64,000 bases of DNA from Saprospirales bacterium (GCA_016719895.1 JADJYG010000005.1:248001-312000); one strand, 5' to 3'; counted from the stretch's first letter, positions 26,168 to 35,111 are shown. Notes: a model not told the origin generated them from the sequence alone. Translations and numbers: made by a program.

Positions 26168-26962
26168 ATGCAACGGCTCCTGTTTTTACTCGTTTTAGCG
26201 CTTTTTTTGAGCGTATGTCAAAAGGAGCCGGCTCCGCCGCCTTGGCCACCACTACCGCTGCCCGATTTGGGGTATGTGGTGCGCGGCCGGGTGGTCGATA
26301 TTGTTGGCCAGGAGCCGGTGCCGGGCGTTGCGCTTTTTGTCGAGCAGCAGTACTTGGCCTGCTTCTGGTGCATTCCCGCCCGGAAAGAAATGGGCCACGA
26401 CACTACGGATACCGCTGGCCGCTTTGAGATGCGCATCCAATTGCCGGATGAAAAAGAACGGATGAACGATTTTTACCTGAAATTCCGCGACATGCCCGCC
26501 GGCTTCCAGCAAGGTGCAGCGGTGAACGGCGCTACCGCCTTTTGTATGAATTATGCTGGCCTGAACTACCTGGCCAATTGGGGCTGCGGGGTAACGGATG
26601 AGGGGTATTATAAAATCGAGCTCCGGCCGTACACCTGGGCCCGCTTCGTCCGGCCCGTGTTGCCGCCCGGTTGGGCAACTGACACCCTGGTTTTGAAAAC
26701 GACAAACCTGTTTTTGCCGGATTGTGCGCCGCCTTATCTCTGGGATCCCTGTCTGGTTCCCTACCTGCCCTGTGAAACAGCATTTCCAATGACCGACGCC
26801 GACAGATGGCATGCCTTGGCGTTGCCCACAGCGCTGATATCGGGCAATCAGACGACAGTGACATATACTGTGCGCAATGGAGCGGTGAAAAAAACGGGCA
26901 GTTTTACGGTCGACTGTGTCTATGGCGATACCACGGAAATTTATTTGCCCCTGGAGCGGTAG
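26168..26962 (+). CDS. Hypothetical lipoprotein with carboxypeptidase-regulatory-like domain
   Basis: This 264-aa protein has a lipobox LSVC (Cys17) followed by a Pro-rich linker. YVVRGRVVDIVGQEPVPGVALFVEQ (about residues 36-60) and DTTDTAGRFEMRIQLP are the strands of a CarboxypepD_reg-like/transthyretin fold. The rest contains several Cys (CFWCIP, CGV, CAPPYLWDPCLVPYLPC) that could form disulfides after export. No enzymatic motif is seen. It stands alone between the haem operon and rpmH, and the function is not recognised. Confidence 0.65.
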   Translation: MQRLLFLLVLALFLSVCQKEPAPPPWPPLPLPDLGYVVRGRVVDIVGQEPVPGVALFVEQQYLACFWCIPARKEMGHDTTDTAGRFEMRIQLPDEKERMNDFYLKFRDMPAGFQQGAAVNGATAFCMNYAGLNYLANWGCGVTDEGYYKIELRPYTWARFVRPVLPPGWATDTLVLKTTNLFLPDCAPPYLWDPCLVPYLPCETAFPMTDADRWHALALPTALISGNQTTVTYTVRNGAVKKTGSFTVDCVYGDTTEIYLPLER

Positions 26963-27022
26963 GCAGGTGGAGGCTGTTTTGGGGCCTGGAACCATGCTTC
27001 CATACTTTTTTCCATCCAACTA

Positions 27023-27052
27023 TTTGTTTTCCCGAAAAGACGCTTACCTTTG
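27023..27052 (+). promoter_or_regulatory. Bacteroidota-type promoter for rpmH
   Basis: TTTG (27023-27026), 18 nt, then TACCTTTG (27045-27052) matches the consensus. The predicted start is near 27060, giving a leader of about 35 nt before rpmH. Confidence 0.65.
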
Positions 27053-27094
27053 CGCTCCGAATTTTAGTCAGTGCATAATTCCATTCGATAAGCG

Positions 27095-27250
27095 ATGAAA
27101 CGTACATATCAACCGTCCCGCCGCGCCCGCAAGAACAAGCATGGTTTTCGCAGCCGTATGGCTTCGAAAAACGGCCGCAAGCTGTTGGCCCGTCGCCGGA
27201 AGCAAGGCCGCTGGAAACTTACTGTTTCCGATGAAAAGCGCCTGAAGTAA
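27095..27250 (+). CDS. rpmH: 50S ribosomal protein L34
   Basis: This 51-codon gene starts MKRTYQPSRRARKNKHGF and contains SRMASKNGRKLLARRR, the invariant L34 sequence. The C-terminus (KLTVSDEKRLK) is the usual Bacteroidota extension. L34 is a basic protein of the large ribosomal subunit. It lies upstream of rnpA, an almost universal pairing, but an inverted repeat (27299-27336) lies between the two genes. dnaA, which borders rpmH in many bacteria, is not seen. Confidence 0.97.
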   Translation: MKRTYQPSRRARKNKHGFRSRMASKNGRKLLARRRKQGRWKLTVSDEKRLK

Positions 27251-27298
27251 TTTATCCCGGATAGCGGCGCCGGGCTGGCAGCCGCCTGGTATTCGGCT

Positions 27299-27336
27299 CA
27301 AAGTCGTCAGTTTGCTCCTGCAGCCTGACGACTTTG
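27299..27336 (+). terminator. Hairpin between rpmH and rnpA
   Basis: A perfect 12-bp stem (CAAAGTCGTCAG, 27299-27310, with CTGACGACTTTG, 27325-27336) and 14-nt loop are followed by CTTATTTTTG. It could partly terminate rpmH transcripts and thereby lower rnpA expression relative to L34. Confidence 0.55.
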
Positions 27337-27368
27337 CTTATTTTTGCCCCTGCCGACAGGCCACCCAC

Positions 27369-27764
27369 ATGTATACTTTTTCCCAAAACGAACGGCTTAA
27401 AAGCCGCAAGATCATCAGCCGCTTGTTCCGGGAAGGACAGGCATTCGTGGCCTACCCGCTCCGGGTCGTGTGGTTGCCGCTCTCCCCGGAAGAATCGGCA
27501 GAGGCCGGTTTTGGCGCCCTGCCCGCACAATTGGCCGTTTCGGTGCCCCGGCGCGCGTTCAAAACGGCCGTGGCGCGCAACCGCCTCAAACGCCGTATCC
27601 GGGAAGCCTACCGCCTGCACAAACACCTGTTCTACGACATGCTGACCGCCTCCGACCGGCGTATCGCCCTCATGCTTGTCTTTTTAGACAAGGAAGAGGC
27701 CGCATACCCCGCTATAGAAGCCGGCGTGCTCAAGATGATCCGGAAATTTCCCACGCCGGCGTAA
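27369..27764 (+). CDS. rnpA: Ribonuclease P protein component
   Basis: This 131-aa protein from ATG 27369 shows the RnpA layout: N-terminal FSQNERLKSRKIISRLFREGQAFVAYPLRVV, the strand LAVSVPRRAFKTAVARNRLKRRIREAYR (about residues 56-83, with the conserved RNR motif) and the C-terminal helix. It binds the RNase P RNA and aids 5' processing of tRNA precursors. An upstream in-frame start at 27312 lies inside the hairpin region and is not used. It follows rpmH as usual. The RNase P RNA gene is not in the window. Confidence 0.93.
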   Translation: MYTFSQNERLKSRKIISRLFREGQAFVAYPLRVVWLPLSPEESAEAGFGALPAQLAVSVPRRAFKTAVARNRLKRRIREAYRLHKHLFYDMLTASDRRIALMLVFLDKEEAAYPAIEAGVLKMIRKFPTPA

Positions 27765-27812
27765 TGCCCCGGCCCGCCTCGAACACCGCCGGTTTTTGCC
27801 TATCTTCGCTGC

Positions 27813-28490
27813 ATGTTATTTCCCGTAGGCGACGACAATATGGACGGCGGGCATTCCGCGGTATTCAGCTATCTCTTCCTGGCGGTAAACGCCGGGCTTT
27901 TTATTTTTCAGACCGCACTACCGGAAGGCGCGCAGGCCGGTTTTGTTAAAACGTACGGCGCCATTCCGGCCGAAATTTCCAGGGGAATCGACCCCGAAAC
28001 CTTGTTCAGCAGCATGTTTTTACACGGCAGTTGGCTGCACCTGCTGGGCAATATGCTCTACCTGTATATTTTCGGGGATAATATCGAGGCGCTGATCGGC
28101 AGTTTTCGCTTCGTGCTGTTTTACCTCGCCGGCGGCCTGGTGGCCGGAATGATGCAGGTGTTTGTTTCGCCAGACAGCGTTGTTCCCTGTGTCGGCGCCA
28201 GCGGCGCTATATCGGCTGTCATGGGCGCTTATATCGTGCTGTTCCCCCGCTCGCGTATACGCATGTTGTTTCTGCTGATTTTCAGTGTTTTTTATATTCC
28301 GGCCTGGATTTTTCTGGGCCTGTGGTTCGTTCAGCAACTGATCTCGGGCCTGGGTGTACTCGGCATGTCGGGCGCCGACGCCGGCGGCATTGCCTGGTGG
28401 GCGCACATCGGCGGCTTTGCTTTCGGCCTCGTGTCCGGCTATTATTACCGGGCAAAATATGTGACCGACCGGCATATCCGCTATCGCTGA
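27813..28490 (+). CDS. Rhomboid-family intramembrane serine protease
   Basis: This 225-aa protein has six likely transmembrane helices. The catalytic Ser is in GASGAIS (residues 128-134, Ser130) and the His in WWAHIGGFAFG (His198). The conserved HLLGNMLYLYIFGDNIE segment (His76, Asn80) completes the family signature. It cleaves transmembrane segments of unidentified substrates in the inner membrane. It starts 48 bp after rnpA and may be read from the same transcript. Confidence 0.92.
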   Translation: MLFPVGDDNMDGGHSAVFSYLFLAVNAGLFIFQTALPEGAQAGFVKTYGAIPAEISRGIDPETLFSSMFLHGSWLHLLGNMLYLYIFGDNIEALIGSFRFVLFYLAGGLVAGMMQVFVSPDSVVPCVGASGAISAVMGAYIVLFPRSRIRMLFLLIFSVFYIPAWIFLGLWFVQQLISGLGVLGMSGADAGGIAWWAHIGGFAFGLVSGYYYRAKYVTDRHIRYR

Positions 28491-28577
28491 CGGGGTGGCG
28501 TGGCGTCAGCGCCCGGACTGACGTTTGTCATCGGACCGTTTGAGGTTTTGCCGGATTTTTACACCAAAATTTTCGCG

Positions 28578-28961
28578 GTGCAGCGTATCCTGATATTTTT
28601 CCTGGCGGTACATTTTTTCAGCGGCAACATGCTGATAAACGAGCTGGTAAAAATGCCGTACTTGGTGCGGCACTACCGCCTCCATCAGCAGCGCAACCCC
28701 GGAAGTACGGTATTGCAATTTTTAGACCTGCACTATTCCAATGCGCGGCACCTCCAGTCGGACCCGGCGCACCGGCAGCTCCCCCTTCAACAAGTTGTTT
28801 GCACGACCACTATCTGCACCGTCCCTCCGGCGCAAGATGATTTTGCCTTCCCGAAAGTGGTGGAGCAGGACCGGGGTGCGCTGCCCGCCACCGATGCCAC
28901 CCTGTTGCCCTCCGATTTCCGTACCCGCCTGTTGCGCCCTCCCCGGTGTTTGTTCGTATAG
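28578..28961 (+). CDS. Conserved Bacteroidota hypothetical protein with N-terminal membrane segment
   Basis: The open frame begins at a GTG (28500), but the family-like start is the GTG at 28578, giving 127 aa (VQRILIFFLAVHFFSGN). A single hydrophobic N-terminal segment precedes ELVKMPYLVRHYRLHQQRNPG and FLDLHYSNARHLQSDPAHRQLPLQ, a pattern I recognise from Bacteroidota proteins of unknown function. The second half is low in conserved features. The start is uncertain and the function is not known. It sits between the rhomboid and a haem-binding protein gene. Confidence 0.55.
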   Translation: MQRILIFFLAVHFFSGNMLINELVKMPYLVRHYRLHQQRNPGSTVLQFLDLHYSNARHLQSDPAHRQLPLQQVVCTTTICTVPPAQDDFAFPKVVEQDRGALPATDATLLPSDFRTRLLRPPRCLFV

Positions 28962-29021
28962 TCAAATACCCCGTTGAAGCGGGGTGATTCCCTATTTTTT
29001 ACGCAAATAAACGCCGTTTAT

Positions 29022-29525
29022 ATGAAAAAGATATTTTGGCTGGCGCCATTGGGCGCCTTGTTGGCCATTCAGTTTATCCGCCCGGACATGTCCAATCCGC
29101 CGGTTGATCCTGCGCAGGATTTGGCGCAGGTTCTGCAGCCTCCGACTGAAGTGCAAGGCATCCTGAAGGATGCGTGTTATGATTGCCATTCCAACGAAAC
29201 GAAGTACCCCTGGTACAGCCAGATTGCGCCGGTGTCCTGGTGGCTGGCCGGTCATATCCGGGAAGGGCGTGAAAAACTGAACTTCAGCACCATAGGGGCT
29301 TTACCGGCGGGCGACCGTGCGGAGTCCATGAGCGAAGCCGCAGAGGCGGTTCAGGAAGGTGAAATGCCGCTGAACAGTTATACCTGGACACACGCCTCTG
29401 CCCGCCTGAGCGACGCCCAACGAAATTTGTTGGTCAATTGGTTGAATGCCAACGGCGAAGGGGAAGCATCGCCGGCAAATGGCGAGGCTGCAGAGTCCGG
29501 GCACGTACATTCGGAGGACGATTAA
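29022..29525 (+). CDS. Haem-binding domain protein (cytochrome-like)
   Basis: This 167-aa protein starts at ATG 29022 (MKKIFWLAPLGALL, signal anchor). The haem-binding motif CYDCHSNETKYPWYSQIAPVSWWLAGHI (about residues 52-79) is the hallmark of the small haem-binding domain proteins found in Bacteroidota. The C-terminal 30 residues are acidic and low complexity. It is likely periplasmic, membrane-anchored and redox-active. A strong terminator follows the stop, so it is a separate unit from the next cytochrome gene. Confidence 0.82.
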   Translation: MKKIFWLAPLGALLAIQFIRPDMSNPPVDPAQDLAQVLQPPTEVQGILKDACYDCHSNETKYPWYSQIAPVSWWLAGHIREGREKLNFSTIGALPAGDRAESMSEAAEAVQEGEMPLNSYTWTHASARLSDAQRNLLVNWLNANGEGEASPANGEAAESGHVHSEDD

Positions 29526-29532
29526 TCAGACC

Positions 29533-29571
29533 GGCAGCCCAACCGACCCGGGCGGGTTGGGCTGCCAGTTT
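29533..29571 (+). terminator. Strong intrinsic terminator after haem-binding protein gene
   Basis: GGCAGCCCAAC (29533-29543) pairs with GTTGGGCTGCC (29556-29566) and is followed by AGTTTTT. It is the best intrinsic terminator in the window. Confidence 0.8.
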
Positions 29572-29683
29572 TTCCGGTTCAGCCGGTAATTTTTCCGCTT
29601 GGGCGCGTACCCAATATCAAAATGATCGCACCGCGCGTTTTTTGGGCGGATTTCAAACTACAGTCTTTTTTATTCCAGATGCT

Positions 29684-30412
29684 ATGACTCGAACACCGAT
29701 CGTTGCCCTGTTTTTAGCCATTACCCTGGCAACCGTACTGCTTCCCGCCTGCCGCCACGAACCGCTGCTTCCACCGGCCGTCGATCCAGACCCGATCGAC
29801 ACCAGTGCCAATGCTGGTTGGCCCTGCAGCCCGGACACGGCCTATTTTACCAATCAGGTATTGCCGATACTGATTTCGCAATGCGCCAAATCCGGCTGCC
29901 ATGATGAACAGTCCCACGAAGACGGCGTCGTGCTGACGGACTACCAACGGGTAATGACTACAGGCGGTGTGAAGCCCTTTAAGGCGAACGACAGCAAGTT
30001 GTACGAATCGATTACAAAAACCGATCCGGACGACCGGATGCCGGAACCGCCCAATGCCCCGCTGACTGCGGAACAAAAGGCGCTTATTAAACAATGGATC
30101 GATCAGGGCGCCCGGAATAACGGATGTAATGAAAATTACGGGAGCTGCGATACGAGCGGGGTAACTTACTCGGGTTTTGTCAGCACCCTGATGACCAACC
30201 GCTGTACCGGTTGTCATGGAAATATCAACCCGCAGGGTGGCATAAAACTGACCACGTACGCCGAAGTGACGGCCGTCGCCCAGAGCGGAAAACTGTATGG
30301 CTCAATTGCCCGTTTGACTGGATTTTCACCCATGCCGAACGGCGGCGCGGCGGTATCGCCGTGTTTTACCAATAAAGTGAACGCCTGGATCAATGCCGGT
30401 ATGCCGCAGTAA
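29684..30412 (+). CDS. Di-haem-motif c-type cytochrome lipoprotein
   Basis: This 242-aa protein from ATG 29684 has lipobox LLPAC (Cys23). Two cytochrome-like halves follow. The first has CX4CH (CAKSGCH, about residues 66-72), with DRMPEPPNAPLTAEQKALIKQWIDQGA; the second has CXXCH (CTGCHG, about 182-187) with FSPMPNGGAAV. The MP-containing loops could supply axial Met ligands. It resembles planctomycete-type cytochromes of Bacteroidota and the frameshifted lipoprotein at 24193-24581. It probably transfers electrons at the cell envelope. The partner enzyme is not evident. Confidence 0.8.
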   Translation: MTRTPIVALFLAITLATVLLPACRHEPLLPPAVDPDPIDTSANAGWPCSPDTAYFTNQVLPILISQCAKSGCHDEQSHEDGVVLTDYQRVMTTGGVKPFKANDSKLYESITKTDPDDRMPEPPNAPLTAEQKALIKQWIDQGARNNGCNENYGSCDTSGVTYSGFVSTLMTNRCTGCHGNINPQGGIKLTTYAEVTAVAQSGKLYGSIARLTGFSPMPNGGAAVSPCFTNKVNAWINAGMPQ

Positions 30413-30455
30413 TAACGCTGGAGCTGATGAAGAAGCAGGCCGGAAGTCGGCGCTG

Positions 30456-31517
30456 CTATTTCAGCGCGGACCAAATATGCCGGAGGGCGTCCGGTACAGT
30501 GTCGCGGATATTGCCGGAAGCGGCTATTTGCGCCTCCGCTTCGGCAATCCGTTCGGAAATGGCGGGGTGGGTGCTCCAGAAATTGGGTATTTCAGAATCG
30601 CCGGCGGGCGCTGCAGCCTGCATTTTGCGAAACAAGCCGGGCATACCTTGTTGGGGCGCCCGGCTTTTTTTCAGGAGATCCAGCCCATGCCGGTCGGCCT
30701 CCAACTCCAGTTGGCGCGAATACGAAAGTCCACCGAGCTGGCTGCCGTGTTGGGCAATGATACCCGACAAATCGCCATAGTTTCCAAACGCCAGATTTAA
30801 AAACAGGCGGGCGCCGAGCTCGCGGAAAATAGCCCGTGTGGAGTGCCGGAGTTGGATGTGGCTGGCCTCGTGGGCGAGCAAGCCGGCGAGTTGTTCCGGC
30901 GCATCCATCAGGCCTATAATGCTGTCGAAAACGACTATATGCCCTCCCGGCACGGCATAGGCATTCACAACGGGCTCGCGTACCACGGTAATGCGCATAT
31001 CATACGGGCCGCCGAAGTGCAGGGAATCGTAGAACTGCTGAACCAGTTGGGTCTTGGCGCTGTCGATGGTAGACGCAGCGGTGAGGCTCTGGTACCAGGC
31101 GTCGCCGATTTGCCGCTCCACCTCCGGCGAAACCTCGCGGGCTGCCCGGTCCGCCAAAAACGGTGTCAACCACAGGAAGACTGCCAGGAGCGGAAGCAGG
31201 ATGCCCAACAATACGATCAGGCAACCGGCAATACCTGCCTTATCAAAAAAAGATTTTCGGAACAGGCGCTTGTTCCCCCAGGCCTGTTCAATAGTTGGAG
31301 CAAAACCGGGGGATTGAACCTCCAGGTACCAGGCGCCGTTTTGCAGAATAACCAAGTCTTCGCCGAGCCGGCGCGCCGATTGAATATCCAGCGCCGCCCA
31401 GGTTTGAATGGCGGTATCCGCATAAATGCGCAAACACCCGGATTCCACCTGAATGGATACGGGCGTCCTTGTTTTTTCGCCGGAATGGTACAGGGTGCCC
31501 TGGAATAGGTTGGACAT
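30456..31517 (-). CDS. M48-family membrane metalloprotease
   Basis: This 353-aa protein has an N-terminal cytoplasmic domain of about 90 residues and one transmembrane helix (about 95-117). A catalytic domain follows with HEASH (216-220) in LAGLLAHEASHIQLRHS and the third zinc ligand in SRQLELEADRHGLDLL (about 264-279). The domain after the helix would face the periplasm. It resembles HtpX/BepA-type M48 proteases that remove misfolded envelope proteins. An STHPAISERIAEAE segment near the C-terminus is typical. It is transcribed away from the tRNA upstream, which has its own terminator. Confidence 0.88.
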   Translation of the reverse strand: MSNLFQGTLYHSGEKTRTPVSIQVESGCLRIYADTAIQTWAALDIQSARRLGEDLVILQNGAWYLEVQSPGFAPTIEQAWGNKRLFRKSFFDKAGIAGCLIVLLGILLPLLAVFLWLTPFLADRAAREVSPEVERQIGDAWYQSLTAASTIDSAKTQLVQQFYDSLHFGGPYDMRITVVREPVVNAYAVPGGHIVVFDSIIGLMDAPEQLAGLLAHEASHIQLRHSTRAIFRELGARLFLNLAFGNYGDLSGIIAQHGSQLGGLSYSRQLELEADRHGLDLLKKSRAPQQGMPGLFRKMQAAAPAGDSEIPNFWSTHPAISERIAEAEAQIAASGNIRDTVPDALRHIWSALK

Positions 31518-31546
31518 GGCTGGCGTGGTGGTTTCGGGGACAAAGA

Positions 31547-31579
31547 TAAAAAAACGCCGGGGAACTACCCCCGGCGTTT
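31547..31579 (-). terminator. Intrinsic terminator for tRNA-Met
   Basis: On the minus strand AAACGCCGGGG (31579-31569) pairs with CCCCGGCGTTT (31562-31552) and ends in a run of seven T (31553-31547). It starts 6 bp after the tRNA 3' end and precedes the M48 gene. Confidence 0.8.
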
Positions 31580-31584
31580 CGGCG

Positions 31585-31658
31585 TAGCGTGGGAGAGACT
31601 TGAACTCTCGACCTCCGGATTATGAATCCGACGCTCTAACCGGCTGAGCTACCACGCC
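31585..31658 (-). tRNA. tRNA-Met (anticodon CAT)
   Basis: This 74-nt cloverleaf reads on the minus strand from GGCGTGG. The acceptor stem closes with CCACGCT, the D-arm is GCTCAGCCGGTTAGAGC, and the anticodon stem TCGGA/TCCGG carries loop TTCATAA (anticodon CAT). The T-arm has the GTTCAAGTC loop. CCA is not encoded. A G1-U72 wobble leaves open whether this is elongator Met or the lysidine-modified tRNA-Ile(CAU). Confidence 0.93.
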
Positions 31659-31790
31659 TTTTTTAGCGGATGCAAAGATAAGTGCATGCGCGGATAATTT
31701 CCAAGCCCCGTTTAAGAAACCGTCCGGCAAACGCATCCCGCCCCGGGCTGTTCCAGCTTCCGTGCGGTGTTGGCCGAAAAGTATTCCCGC

Positions 31791-33326
31791 TTATTTTTTT
31801 ATTATTCGTACCAGTATGGGTTGACTCTTGCCGTGTTTGACCTGCACGAGGTAAGGCCCGGCGGGCAGGGCGCGCAGGTCGAGCCGGTGCGACGCTTCGG
31901 AATACGTGATGGCGTGCAGTTTTTGCCCTTCGGTATTAAATACGGCCAGATCGGTGCGGGCGCGTTCTGTGGCGTTGGTGAATATTTGCAGGTAGCCGTT
32001 GGCTGTGGGGTTGGGAAACACGCTGATATTGGCGCCCGCCAATACCTCCGGTACCGGCGGAGCGCTTGCCGTAAAGGTATTTTTTACGGCAGTAGCCAAT
32101 GGCGTCCCGGCAATGACGCCGGAGCCCGGCGCCGATTCCAGGTAATCGGCTGTAATATCCCAAATAACTACCCCATGAAGTCTGCGGCTGCGCGCAAACA
32201 GGGCTTTTAAGGCCGTGGACTGTTCGTCATCAAAGGAAACAAACGAGGGCATGCCGTTTTTTCCGGTCAGGTATGGCGCCTGGGCCACTTCATCCCAATG
32301 GTAGTCGTACAGTCCTTGCCGGATTTTATGGGCTATCTCATAATAAGCGGGCGTGGTGGCATTTCGCCCGAACCGGAGGGTGTCGGGGCATTTTAGCCCG
32401 CCGGTATGGAGCCCGGCCGGGCCACCGGTGAGCTGCGTACGCCCGTAAAAGGCCAGGCCGAGGTTAATTTTGGCTGCGGGCACGCCCAAATCCAGCAGGT
32501 TTTGGACGGCTTCGCTGCAGCTAAAGCCGGGTTGCGTGGCGTTTACCGGCGGAAAAAGGGGCGCATTGTGATTGGAAACGGGATCCCAGTGGCCATAAAA
32601 GGCATAGGACATCAGGTTGACCCCATCCACGAGTGTGCGCACCTGTATCCAGTCGATGGTTTCCATGCGCCTGGGAGAAGCGCTGCAAGCAATGGTGAGC
32701 GCCAGTTCGCGGCGCAGTTTGGGTTCCAGCGCATCGAGGGTGGCTCGAAGCTGGCGAAGCAGGCGGGTAAAATTGTCCCGGTCGGCGGCGCTGCCTCCCC
32801 GTTCTTCATAGCCGGGGTATTCCCAGTCGATATCGATGCCGTCGAGGTTGTAGAGCTGGATGATGGTAGCGCATTGGCTGGCAAAGTGGGCGCGTTTAAC
32901 GGGGTCGGCCGCCACGGCGCTGAAAAATTCCGAGTGGGCCCAGCCACCAATGGATACCAGAAATCGGACCTTGTTTTTATGGGCATAATCGGAGAAACGT
33001 TTACCCGCCTGGTGGAAGGCCGGATTGCCCAGGTCATTCGACTGGCCATATCCTGGCGGGGCTTTTGTCCCATTCACCGGGCCCAACAACAGGTTTTTGT
33101 CGGCCCAGGGGTCGGTCAAGCGGAGCGAACCGTCGGCGTCGACGCTCAAAAAAGCGTAGTAGATCAGGTGGTACCGGCTGTAGTCGATCGTCGCCGGTTG
33201 AACCAGCTTTCCGCGTTCGTACCAACGCCAGCCGGGATAATACCCGGAAATGACCTTGGGCGCAGTTTGGGTACTGCCCGCGCAGCAGCTGAGCAAAAAC
33301 AGGGAGGAAAGGATTAGATTGCGCAT
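31791..33326 (-). CDS. GH18 chitinase with T9SS sorting domain
   Basis: The protein has 511 aa from ATG 33326, where a signal peptide begins (MRNLILSSLFLLSCCAGS). The frame stays open far upstream, but that extension overlaps the divergent nuclease gene and is rejected. The GH18 barrel carries FLVSIGGWAHSEFF (122-135) and the catalytic DGIDIDWE (162-169), with Glu169 as acid. Later strands (VNLMSYAFYG, GLAFYGR, GVVIWDITADY) are standard. The C-terminal 80 residues are a type A T9SS signal (NISVFPNPTANGYLQIF). It should hydrolyse chitin or similar beta-1,4-GlcNAc polymers outside the cell. Confidence 0.93.
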   Translation of the reverse strand: MRNLILSSLFLLSCCAGSTQTAPKVISGYYPGWRWYERGKLVQPATIDYSRYHLIYYAFLSVDADGSLRLTDPWADKNLLLGPVNGTKAPPGYGQSNDLGNPAFHQAGKRFSDYAHKNKVRFLVSIGGWAHSEFFSAVAADPVKRAHFASQCATIIQLYNLDGIDIDWEYPGYEERGGSAADRDNFTRLLRQLRATLDALEPKLRRELALTIACSASPRRMETIDWIQVRTLVDGVNLMSYAFYGHWDPVSNHNAPLFPPVNATQPGFSCSEAVQNLLDLGVPAAKINLGLAFYGRTQLTGGPAGLHTGGLKCPDTLRFGRNATTPAYYEIAHKIRQGLYDYHWDEVAQAPYLTGKNGMPSFVSFDDEQSTALKALFARSRRLHGVVIWDITADYLESAPGSGVIAGTPLATAVKNTFTASAPPVPEVLAGANISVFPNPTANGYLQIFTNATERARTDLAVFNTEGQKLHAITYSEASHRLDLRALPAGPYLVQVKHGKSQPILVRIIKK

Positions 33327-33512
33327 ATGATTTTTCAAAAAGGCGGGCAGGTGCCGGATTCGTTCATTTGACGGGGCAAGTTTGTGAAATTCCGGGCAAT
33401 GATCATGCATAGCCGGCGTAAAATGTGCAGATTCCGAATATTTGCCCTGGTAGATGTTTGACGTATGCGTGTTCAACAAAAAGTTTAATTTTGCCCAACA
33501 AAACTTTTTGAA

Positions 33513-34418
33513 ATGGCGCGTAAATCCTCGTCCGATTCCGGCGGACTTATCTTTAAAACCGGCTTGTTTGCCTTGCTGGCGGCTATTGCCTTCTGGATTT
33601 TTAATCAATTTGGCAGCAAAGAACCGGCGGCGGGCGCCCCGGATACCGGGCTTCCCGGAACAACCGTTGCGATTCCAAAACCAGAACCAACGGTACCGGA
33701 TGCGATACTTCCGGTTTCTGCTGCCAACACTGTTGTACGGCATACGTACTTTACCATTTCCTATTCGGAAGACCACGAACAAGCCGAATGGGTGGCCTAT
33801 GAACTGACCCGTGAACGCCTGGACAAAAACTGGGTGGAACGGGCCGCGAGTTTCCGGCCTGATCCGGAGGTACGCACCGAAAGCGCCACCCCTCGCGACT
33901 ATACCGGCAGCGGCTACGACCGCGGCCACCTTTGCCCGGCCGCCGATATGGCCTTCGATACCCTGGCCATGAGTGAATCTTTCTTTATGAGTAATATGAG
34001 CCCGCAATTGAAAGCCTTCAACGGCGGGGTTTGGCGCGAGTTGGAGGAAGGTACGCGGGATTGGGCGCGGCGTTTCAAACGGCTGTATGTCGTCACCGGC
34101 CCGGTTTTGTCCCGCGCCGGACTGGGGCAAATCGGGTTTAGCAAAGTGACCGTACCCGCCGCTTTTTACAAAGTACTCTATGCCCCCGACCAGCACCGGG
34201 CCATCGCCTTCGTAATACCCAATGCGGGCAGTGAACAACCGCTGATGGATTACGCCGGAACGATTGACCAGGTGGAGACCCTCACCGGAATCGACTTTTT
34301 TCCAGGCATCCTAAAAGGCCCGGACGAAGAACTGGAAGGCGCCCTGGATAAAAACGCCTGGCCGGTGAACAGCGCCCGCTACGAGCGGCGCCTGCAGGAG
34401 TGGAACAAAAGACGGTGA
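33513..34418 (+). CDS. DNA/RNA non-specific endonuclease (His-Me finger), membrane-anchored
   Basis: This 301-aa protein has an N-terminal transmembrane anchor (about residues 15-31), a Pro-rich linker and a catalytic domain with the signature YDRGHLCPAADM (134-145, DRGH with His139 as general base). The metal-binding Asn region is SFFMSNMSPQLKAFNGGVWRELE. The enzyme cleaves DNA and RNA without sequence specificity. The anchor places it in the periplasm, where it could digest imported nucleic acid. It is divergent from the chitinase gene. A TAATTTTG box at 33486-33493 is a possible -7 element. Confidence 0.9.
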   Translation: MARKSSSDSGGLIFKTGLFALLAAIAFWIFNQFGSKEPAAGAPDTGLPGTTVAIPKPEPTVPDAILPVSAANTVVRHTYFTISYSEDHEQAEWVAYELTRERLDKNWVERAASFRPDPEVRTESATPRDYTGSGYDRGHLCPAADMAFDTLAMSESFFMSNMSPQLKAFNGGVWRELEEGTRDWARRFKRLYVVTGPVLSRAGLGQIGFSKVTVPAAFYKVLYAPDQHRAIAFVIPNAGSEQPLMDYAGTIDQVETLTGIDFFPGILKGPDEELEGALDKNAWPVNSARYERRLQEWNKRR

Positions 34419-34511
34419 GGGAATAAATCTTGACCGTTTTGCGTTTTTGAGCAACCTTTGGCGCTTCAGACAGAAAATCCCCAACTATAGATCTCTCAAC
34501 CGAAGTATTGT

Positions 34512-35111
34512 ATGCATACCCTTCGACTTCTTATGTTCTCCGGACTTCTGGCGTCCGTATTCCCGGCTTGTGAAGATTTTGTTCCGGTCCCCAAACCGCG
34601 CGCTTATCCGCGGGTGGCGTACCCGGAAAAGGCATACCGCCCGTTTGGTCAACATTATTGTCGATTCACGTTCGATATGCCCGTTTACGCACAGATTGAG
34701 CGGGACACCACTTTTTTTGATCAAAAACCCGAAAGCGATTGCTGGTTTAATATCGACGTGCCTGCCCTGAATGCCAAGATATATTGCAGCTATTACCCCG
34801 TGACAAGCCGTGGCCGGCTGGACGAACTGGTGCAGGATGCCTTCACCCTGGCCCAGAAGCACAATATCAAAGCCAATTACATCGAGGAAATCCCGGTGCA
34901 CCGGAAAGCCGACCGGGTACACGGCATCGTATTCTCCATCGATGGCGCCACGGCCTCGTCGTACCAGTTCTTTGTCACGGATTCCACCCGGCATTTTTTA
35001 CGGGGCGCCCTGTATTTCAATACCCAGGCGCGGCCCGATTCGCTGGCGCCGGTACTGGCATTCATGAAGCAGGACGTTAACCGGCTCGTGGAAACGCTGC
35101 AATGGCAATAA
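34512..35111 (+). CDS. gldD: Gliding motility lipoprotein GldD
   Basis: This 199-aa lipoprotein (lipobox FPAC, Cys20) opens with the diagnostic PVPKPRAYPRVAYPEKAYRPF (about residues 26-46). It also has the SYQFFVTDSTRHFLRGALYFN block (about 149-169) and the PDSLAPVLAFMKQDVNRLVETL C-terminus typical of GldD. GldD is required for gliding in Flavobacterium and appears together with type IX secretion, consistent with the T9SS cargo in this window. It lies 94 bp after the nuclease gene. gldE, its usual partner, is not adjacent. Confidence 0.9.
   Translation: MHTLRLLMFSGLLASVFPACEDFVPVPKPRAYPRVAYPEKAYRPFGQHYCRFTFDMPVYAQIERDTTFFDQKPESDCWFNIDVPALNAKIYCSYYPVTSRGRLDELVQDAFTLAQKHNIKANYIEEIPVHRKADRVHGIVFSIDGATASSYQFFVTDSTRHFLRGALYFNTQARPDSLAPVLAFMKQDVNRLVETLQWQ

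Noticed and set aside
32406..33317. 303-aa plus-strand frame opposite the GH18 gene
   Set aside because: Shadow of the chitinase frame, which carries the full catalytic motif and sorting signal.
33327..34238. 304-codon N-terminal extension of the GH18 gene
   Set aside because: It is antisense to the nuclease gene and upstream of a clean signal peptide.
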